NCBI RefSeq assembly: GCF_003573695.1
Contig: NC_039358.1
Span: forward strand, 155,920,920 to 155,984,919
From: Papaver somniferum
Taxonomy: Eukaryota; Streptophyta; Magnoliopsida; Ranunculales; Papaveraceae
Direction: 5' to 3'
Length of the DNA: 64,000 nt
The notes beneath the pieces were generated by a model, which saw only the letters and a program-made list of their open reading frames with translations, did no database searches and had not been told where the DNA came from. This document shows positions 56,415 through 64,000 of the stretch, one piece after another. Made by a program: the position numbers and the translations under genes. The first letter of the stretch is position 1, and every line of letters starts with the position of its first letter.

Positions 56415-58822
56415 TGTTAGAGCATAGCTCGGTCGACCTCGCATGCGTTGCTATATCAAGCATGTTTGTCAATGTTAGTGTTCAAAACTATGAGTCTTGA
56501 TTTCTAGTCTATTGTAGCTAAGTCTCAGACTAGGATAGAAAAGTGTAGTTGAGCTCAAGGACTTCATGGAGATTCATCATACAACGATGAAGATCTACTC
56601 AAGGAATCCTGGAACTTCATCAACAAAAAGGTATGTGGAGACTTGAACTTATCTATCACTCAAAAGTCTATCTATTCTATCTCCTACTTCTTATAAGACA
56701 AAAATTCGTATGCGATATAGACTAGATCATACACATTTGACATTTCGAGCTGAGTATTCACTACTTATCTTTTTCTCGAAATCGTGTGTTGGTAAAGCGT
56801 TTCGCTTTGATCAAGTTTATCTTCACTTAGTGACGAAAGTCATGAAAAGTTTCAATTACTTTGAGAATTGCTCTGACGTGAAATGGTCTGTGAATAACGG
56901 CTATATAACGTCCTCTGAGAATGTCTCAATGATTGAAATGAGAGTTTAGATTACATAACCATGTATTCCTTAATCCAAAGTTTTCGAACTTTGTTGATTG
57001 AGAGAAACCGGAGGAATTGGCTTTGCCAAGTCCGCGAACTCAGTTTGCGAACTCAGTCCGCGGACTGACGGAAGTTCTCTTGCCGAGAATTTCTGCTGGG
57101 ATTTTTCCAAAAACTCGTTTGCGTGTTTAGTCCGCGAACCTAGTCCGCGAACTGGCGGAAGTCTCTTTGCCGAGATTTTCTGCTGAGTTTGGAAAACTCT
57201 GCCGGTTTCCTTAAGTCCGCGAACTTGTTTGTGAGCTTAAGTGGTTATGATCTAAAGATGTACTCTGAACATGAAACTTAAATTACTAAGGAATGCTTTA
57301 TGCAAACGATGGTTATAAAGTTCATGAGCCGATTCATCGAATCGAATCATCTTTGTTTCAATTGTGTCTTGTGTAGTTACATAAGATCTCATAGCAATTG
57401 AACAACTCTCTAACTAGTTCATTTGAGTCAATTGAACTAGTTATGGTGAAGAAGAACTAGGTTAATATGAAATGCTTATATGGTTAACCTTTTGGGTTAC
57501 TATGTTGAACCAACATACACGTACACGTTTGGGCATGGTTTTCACAAACCCAGTAAACTTCTACCCAAGTGTGTGTGACAAGCTAAGTTTTCGATCTAAC
57601 GGTTGAGAAATATTAGCTTGAATCTAAATCAGGTTTTCATCTAACAGTGAACATGGATTGCTTTGTAACTAAGGCAAAACCCTGATTTGAAGGCTATATA
57701 TAGGAGACATCTACCATTGTGCAAACCTAATCCCCACACGTCTGTGTGATACTAGTGCGCTCGCTAGAGTCGATTCTCCTTTAACCTTTGGTTTTCTTCT
57801 CTAAAACCAGGTTAACAACTTAAAGAATTCATTGGGATTGTGAAGCCAGACTGATACTACTTTTATTGTAGTTGTGTGATCTGATCTTGCATCTTCTATC
57901 GTATGAGTACAATCTTTGATTGGCTTGAGATCGTTAGAGTTCTCCGATAGGCAAGATAAAGAAGTCACAAACATCTTCGTCTCACTGTTTGTGATTCCTC
58001 GACAAACCGCTTGTGTAGTCAAGAAGGATTGTTGAGAGGTGATTGTTTAATCTAGGCCGTTCTTCGGGAATATAAGATCGGATTATCAATTGGTTCCTGT
58101 TCACCTTGATTTTATATCTTAAGACGGAACAAAACCAAGGGTTTTTCCTGAGGCAGACAGATTTATCCTTTGATAGAATTTTCTGTGTGAGACATATTTG
58201 TTTATTATCAAGTCTGCGATTTTGGGTTGCAGCAACTCTTAGTTGTAGGTGAGATCAGCTAAGGGAATCAAGTGCACAGTATCCTGCTGGGATCAGAGGC
58301 GTAGGAGTACAAATGTACCTTGGATCGGTGGGAGACTGATTGGGGTTCAACTATAGTCCAGTCCGAAGTTAGCTTGGAGTAGGCTAGTGTCTGCAGCGGC
58401 TTAATACAGTGTGTATTCAATCTGGACTAGTTCCGGGGTTTTTCTGTATTTGCGGTTTCCTCGTTAACAAAACTTCTGGTGTCTGTGTTATTTCTTTTTC
58501 GCATTATATTTTTTATATAATTGAAATAATACAGGTTGTGCATTAAAGATCATCAATTGGAAATCCAACCTTTGGTTGTTGATTGATCCTTGGACATTGG
58601 TCTTTGGTACCGTCTAAGTTATCTCTCTTTGATAAAGACTCGCAGATTTCCATTTGCTTGAGTAAATATCAAATCGAGAGATTGAGATATAAACTCTTTG
58701 ATATATGTTATTATTGATTGAGTCTAACTGTCAAGTTGATTCTCATAAAAAGTATATCGGAGTTTGTCCATACAGATTGCTAATCGAATTATTGGGTGGT
58801 GTTGTTATCCCCCGCTTTTACA
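56415..58822 (+). mobile_element. 3' LTR of element C (2408 bp)
   Basis: TGTTAGAGCATAGCTCGGTC to CCCCCGCTTTTACA. Differs from the 5' LTR by scattered substitutions, an extra AGGATAGAAAAGTGTAGTTG segment near 56536 and extra copies of the GTCCGCGAAC motif. Confidence 0.9.
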
Positions 58823-59837
58823 AGCGAGTCCTAATCAAACACAAGGAATAACTTGGACGGTACCAAAGACCAATGTCCAAGGATCAATCAATGACAATCA
58901 AACAACCAAGGTTGGATTATACCAATTGATGATCTATACGCACAACCTGTATTATTTCAATTATAAAGATAAACAATATAATGCGGAAACTGAAATAACA
59001 CAGACACCAGAAATTTTGTTAACGAGGAAACCGCAAATGCAGAAAAACCATGGGACCTAGTCCAGATTGAATACACACTGTATTAAGCCGCTACAGACAC
59101 TAGCCTACTCCAAGCTAACTTCGGACTGGACTATAGTTTAACCCCAATCAGTCTCCCACTGATCCAAGGTACACTTGTACTCCCTACGCCTCTGATCCCA
59201 GCAGGATACTGCGCACTTGATTCCCTTAGCTGATCTCACCCACAACTAAGAGCTGCTACGACCCAAAATCGCATGCTTTAACAATAAACAAATCTGTCTC
59301 ACACAGACAAGTCTATCAAAGGATCAATCTGTCTCCCACAGAAAAACCCTAAAAGGTTTTGTTCTGTCTTTTGATAATAATAAAGGTGAACATGAAACAA
59401 TTGATAATCCGGTCTTATATTCCCGAAGAACAACCTAGATTAATCAATCACCTCACAACAATCTTAATCGTATGGTAGCGAAACAAGATGTCGTGGAATC
59501 ACAAACGATGAGACGAAGGTGTTTGTGATTACTTTTTATATCTTGCCTATCGGAGAACTCTCACGATCTCAAGCCAATAAATATGATTGTACTGTTGTGA
59601 TAGAAGATGCAAGATAAGATCATACAACTACGATAAAAATAGTATCGGTCTGGCTTCACAATCCCAATGAAGTCTTTAAGTCGTTAACTTGGTTTTAGAA
59701 GAAGAAAACCAAAGGTTAAAGGAGAAACGACTCTAGCACGCAAACTAGTATCACTCGTAAGGTGTGGGGATTAGTCTTGCACAATACTAGATGTCTCCTT
59801 TATATAGCCTTTCAAATCAGTGTTTTGCCTTAGTTAC
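58823..59837 (-). mobile_element. Element D, piece 3 (about 1 kb of reversed SIRE-like LTR)
   Basis: AGCGAGTCCTAATCAAACAC onward is the reverse complement of the C LTR from about 58643 back to 57665 (for example ACGGTACCAAAGACCAATGT and GGAAACCGCAAATGCAGAAA). It ends at GTTAC (59833-59837), where element G begins. The rest of D is beyond the window. Confidence 0.88.
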
Positions 59838-62402
59838 TGGTGGGCCCGGGAAAGCGTATAAAATTGAAGCGAAATGAAAACGGGCCTACAGTAATACCGC
59901 AAGTGCACGGTCGTCAGATGTAGCTCGTGCAAGTACGGGTCGATCCACAGAGACTGGGGGTGTTTTGTAGTGTTTAGCTATTTTGGGTTCTAGTTGGCTA
60001 TTGGGCTTTAGGTATCAAAGAGTTGTGGTACCAATGGGTTATGAATACCTTTGGAACTGTTGGGCTTTGAATACCCTTTGAGTAAATTGGGCTTAATGGG
60101 TTTGTTGTAATGATGAAGTGCTTTAGGCCTTGGGCTCAGTGTAGTGAACTGAGCTTGGGATTAAACCTGGGATTTTGGTATGATTTGGGCCTTAGCTGGA
60201 GCTAGGATTTTTAGCTATGAACCTGGGCTTTTAGCCTTTGGTTTCAATGAACTAAACTTGGGCTCAGTGTTGAAGTGAGCTTTGGGCTCAGTTGGCTTGT
60301 ATGAGGATCTGGGCTTGACAGTGACAGGCCTTAGCTTGGAAAGTGAACTGTGAGCTGGGCTCTTAATGATCAATGCACTTAGGCCACAGTGAGCTTCAAT
60401 GGACTAATGGGGAGCAAAACAGAGAAACTAGAAGAGCAAAAGATAGCAAAAGAAAGAGAATAAAAGAGAACACAGACAGAGATGAGGAACAGGAAAGAAT
60501 AGGGAACAAAAACTAAAGGATTAACAATGGCAGTGAAACAAACTAACAATGATCATGGGAAAGAAGCAAAAATCAGTGGCAATGAGGCACAAAGGCAGTT
60601 AACAGGAAACAAAGCCAAATAAACCAAGGCTGTTAGCCAAGGGCAGGGAGGAGATTGCAGCTGTGGCTAAGCTAAGGCTTAGAATCCACCTTGTGTCCTA
60701 GCTAAACAATGCAATTCTAGGTTTAAAAACTTAAGCATCCAACTAGAATGGGGAAGAGAATCAGCTTGCTCACTGATTTGCCCCTAGCATTGACAGTCTT
60801 TTAAAAGCACAGTCAATCACAGGTATATCAGAGCACCAACTTCTTCCCATTACTCAAGCAAAACAGGCCTAAGGCTTCTAACCTAACATTCCACTACCTA
60901 ACAGTCCACTAAAGCTTCAACTGAGCCTCAGCTAGTGAGACTTAGCTCATGACTAACATGCTAACAGTAACATACATCATACAAGATAATTGAAACATGA
61001 ATTCAAAAATTGAACATAAACAGAACATGAACATTACACAGTGAATACCAAGAAAACAACATATACAGAACATCAAAGTTCTGGACACTGGCTATTCCAG
61101 CATAAGCCAATTTCACACCCACAGTCCCCTTTTTATACCCAGACACCCAAATTAGGGTTTACAGAAAAATTCCCCCAAATCCCCAAATTGAACAGTGACA
61201 AAATTAGGGTTTCTCACCTAATTCGACTAATTTAATCATACCCATGTTGCCACTGTTCTTCCTCATGCTCTCCCTAGCAGTAATTAGGGTTTTCTCGAAA
61301 ATCCCCAAATTAACTGAAATTAGGGTTTGGGTTTTTTTCTTACCTTGATGTGACAAATATCCTCAATTAGCATCGACCCATGTCTTCTCTGCTTCTCCTG
61401 GTGCCTTTCCCATACCTTGATTTCTTCTCTAGGTCACCTACTTCATCAACCTCTCACGCTTAGGGTTTCAGGGAAGAAACGTGAGAGATTGAGGGAATAG
61501 GGGGCTAGATAGTTAGGGGGTGATGATGGGTTGGTAGTTTAGGGATGATGTGAGACAGGTAGAGGTGGTGATGGAGTCAGAGCAGGTGGAGAAGGTGGTG
61601 GTGGTTCTGCAACTGTCGGGGTAGGGGAGAAAGAGGAGAAGTCGATGGAGAAGAAGGAGGGGGCGTTTGGTTAGGGTATAGGTATAGGATACTATTGTGT
61701 TGAGCAGGTGTAGAGGATTTTGATGTTTCGCGAAGATGGACCGTAGGATTATAGGATGATGGAATGATCCAACGGCGCGATGGAAGTGGATGAGGGGAGA
61801 CCGTTGGATGACGAGATACATCAAAACTGACGGCGAAGATCGAGGTTAGTTGTTGTAGTGTTAAGCGGAAGTATCGAGATTTGATGCGCAGGCAAAGAAG
61901 CGACCGTAGGATCTAAATGTGATCTAATCTGAAGGCTTGGAATCTAGGTACTATGGTGTTTTGCAGGGACTTCAGATTTTGATGAACGATGAAGAAGCGA
62001 CCATTGGATGATGAGATGGATCCGATCTAACGGCTGAGAATGGAGGCGGGTACGGATATAGAAAATGGGTTTGGGTAAGGGTTTTGGGCCTTGGGTATGC
62101 CAAGCCCATATCTTCTTTAAGAACAATTCTTCCTTCTTGAGCCCATTCCTAGCTTTTTGGACGTGCGCTCCATTCTTTGCGTCTTCCTTGCGTAATTTCT
62201 TCCGGCTTTTCACTACTTTTCTGCTCCGCAAATCATCCAGACTTTATTTGGTACCTAAAAATGCAAAATTAATTAAGAAAAATATTTATTCTTGAAAACA
62301 ATGAAAATACAGAATATGGGATAAAATGTAGAATTAATGCACAAAAGATGAGTTAAATTCCAAGAAAAATATATAGAATTATGCACTTTTTAGCACTCAT
62401 CA
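59838..62402 (-). mobile_element. 3' LTR of element G (2565 bp)
   Basis: Plus strand TGGTGGGCCCGGGAAAGCG to TTTTTAGCACTCATCA. Blocks matching F include GTGCACGGTCGTCAG, CGATCCACAGAGACTGGGG, the GGCTTGGCATACCCAAG region (62088) and the final 150 bp. Confidence 0.92.
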
Positions 62403-62416
62403 AATACCCCCAAACC
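62403..62416 (-). other. Polypurine tract of element G
   Basis: AATACCCCCAAACC on the plus strand, i.e. GGTTTGGGGGTATT on the minus strand, abutting the LTR. A similar CACCCCCAAACCTAAAC...GTCCTCATG block recurs near 63620. Confidence 0.75.
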
Positions 62417-64000
62417 TGAATTTTACTTGTCCTCAAGTAAAACAAAACTAAGGAAATCCTAACTATACCACTGTCGCTGGTCTCTCGAATGCATTTAGCG
62501 TATGCACTAAGCCTTTTAAACCACTAAGTGTCCCTAGTGGACGAGTTGAAGTCTCGTGAAGGTTTGCTTAGAACGTACCTACAAAGTTCTAGGTCAAAAT
62601 ATAAGCTCAGATTCCATCAAATGTGACATGTGCAAGTCAGTTTAAGCTCACAGCAAAATGGAGATGTCAATCTAGCTATCAAAGGCACAATCCTAGCACT
62701 GATAACAAATAAAGAACATGTGATAAGAGTGTAAAGTGTATCTACACATGTGTCTAGAATGACCTGAAGTTATGACTACTAATCACCAAGAGATAGTTTT
62801 TAGGCTAAGAACCGAATTCTAAGCCAAGCTAGCTGTCCGGCTTTACGAGAATTGTGAATGTTCACCCAATGAGTTGGTGATATTTCAGTTTACCCGCGTT
62901 ATACATCGATGGCTGCACCCTCCTTGCTTATTACAAGACTATTTACAACAAAAAGATGACTCTTTACATGACTCTTATTTACATTGATTACTCTCTTTAT
63001 TTTTGGAACAAGAGAGAACTATTGTCTTTAACATGACAAAACATGGAATAAATACTTGATTGAATTTTTTTTTTTTTTTGATTTTTTTTTTTGATTTTTT
63101 TTTTTTTTTTTTGATAGAAATAACTTTGATCTTTACAACATAGTGACACTTTTGATACATGAACAAAAGAAAAACATAATTACATGACTCTTAGCAAGAG
63201 GTGGCCCTTATCGAATGCATCCGGTCAAATTCTATGGTTGCTTTTCTTAACGTATCCTCCAACTTCTATCCCAGCCAACCAAAGAACAAGCTAGTCAAGT
63301 CTCATTCAGTATTCTAAAGTGATTGGCAATCTAACTTCCTATCAAACACCTTGAAGATCGAGGCTATACATGTATTGGTAGATCGTGCGCGTGCAAGTTT
63401 CTTATCACTATGTGAATTGTGCTAGAATCAGGGTGCCTAAATATCTAGACTAAGACTCCTAATAATTACATATTTGCACAAGAGTCAACATTTCAAGGTA
63501 AATGAGCTCCATTTTTATGTTTTTATCATTTTTCTAATTTTTTTTTTTTTTTTTTGATTTTTTCAAAAAGGAAGAGTTCTATTTTTCGATTATAGCATGT
63601 TATCAAAGTATCTACTTTTCACCCCCAAACCTAAACTAAACATTGTCCTCATGTTTCAAAATATGAACAAAATTATAATACAACATATGAAAGGATCATG
63701 TTGAGTAGAGAAAAAGGAAAGAGAATACCCGATTTCGGCGAAAGCAATATTAGAACTCTCGTTATTCAAGGCAAGAATCCAACATATGTCAGCCGAGATC
63801 ATATTGGATTAGCAAATATATACAAAAGGAACAAAAAGTTTTAAGATTTTAAGAATTTTCTACTGGATTATATACAAAAAATTCACCACATACACTAACA
63901 ATCTAAAGAGTTGAGGATCAACCCAAAAGACAAAGTGTAGAGGTTTCAACAGCTTCACACAATAATAATAGGAAAGAACGCAAGTGAAACTGTGAAACAA
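62417..64000 (-). other. 3' internal noncoding region of element G
   Basis: No gene seen. Long T tracts broken by GA (63066-63112 and 63537-63556) form low-complexity blocks; on the minus strand they would be A-rich. Confidence 0.6.

Larger units (their letters stand above)
50232..58822 (+). mobile_element. Element C: non-autonomous SIRE-like copia element without pol
   Basis: 5' LTR 50232-52595, PBS TGGTATCAGAGC at 52598-52609, internal region, polypurine tract ACAAAGGGGGAGAT, 3' LTR 56415-58822. Internal coding consists only of ORF1 (52662-53807, one nonsense) and ORF2 (54195-54647, open). No pol domain is seen anywhere. The layout matches element B. It is inserted in LTR D; only a 3-bp AGC duplication is visible. 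Confidence 0.88.
59838..64000 (-). mobile_element. Element G: Ty3/gypsy element, 3' LTR and 3' internal region; rest off the right edge
   Basis: The LTR is the same family as solo LTR F, inverted. Directly inside it on the minus strand is a G-rich polypurine tract (TTTGGGGGTATT), so this is a 3' LTR with internal DNA continuing to the right, not a solo LTR. The internal 1.6 kb has no coding region I can support. The element is inserted in D; the left target copy would be GTTAC. Confidence 0.88.

Noticed and set aside
58764..59060. 98-aa ORF across the C/D junction
   Set aside because: It spans two LTR ends in opposite orientation, so it cannot be an evolved gene.
62970..63170. 63-aa Lys-rich minus ORF
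   Set aside because: Produced by the (T)n-GA-(T)n low-complexity tract.

Overview
This is a stretch of nuclear DNA from a flowering plant, AT-rich and dominated by transposable elements. Evidence is the intron-bearing plant-type TDP2 gene, an F-box gene, plant LTR-retrotransposon lineages (Ty3/gypsy Tat-like and Ty1/copia SIRE-like), a plant LINE and a plastid psbC fragment. The repeat families resemble what I remember from Ranunculales such as Papaver, but the sequence alone does not prove that.

Layout. 1-9291: right-hand part of a Tat-like Ty3/gypsy element on the minus strand. It has a 3.47 kb 5' LTR, a primer-binding site, a decayed gag-pol frame and a plus-strand ORF that meets pol tail to tail. 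9292-12456: LTR fragments and a striking 1.5 kb foldback with 720-bp arms. 12457-16910: a broken LINE split by unclassified, organelle-like DNA that includes a psbC fragment. 16925-22980: gene-poor DNA with a possible MITE, minisatellites built on a GTGTACA...TGTACAC palindrome, and an orphan RS-rich exon.

22984-27835 is the only host-gene island. It holds a complete three-exon TDP2-like gene (two RanBP2 zinc fingers plus an endonuclease/exonuclease/phosphatase domain, 429 aa) and an F-box gene with a reading-frame break near its 3' end.

29452-64000 is a nested stack of retroelements that can be put in order from junctions and target-site duplications. SIRE-like LTR A was hit by SIRE-like element B (30561 onward). 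B's 3' LTR was hit by minus-strand LTR D. D was then hit separately by pol-less gypsy element E (38984-50208, TSD TACTC), by SIRE-like element C (50232-58822) and by gypsy element G (59838 to the right edge). E in turn took in a solo LTR, F (45785-48309, TSD TCTTC).

The most interesting biology is in the non-autonomous elements. E has gag and a protease tail but no reverse transcriptase, and carries a decayed multi-exon gene on its opposite strand. B and C have intact copia-type LTRs, primer-binding sites and polypurine tracts, but encode two unrecognised, mostly helical or charged proteins instead of pol.
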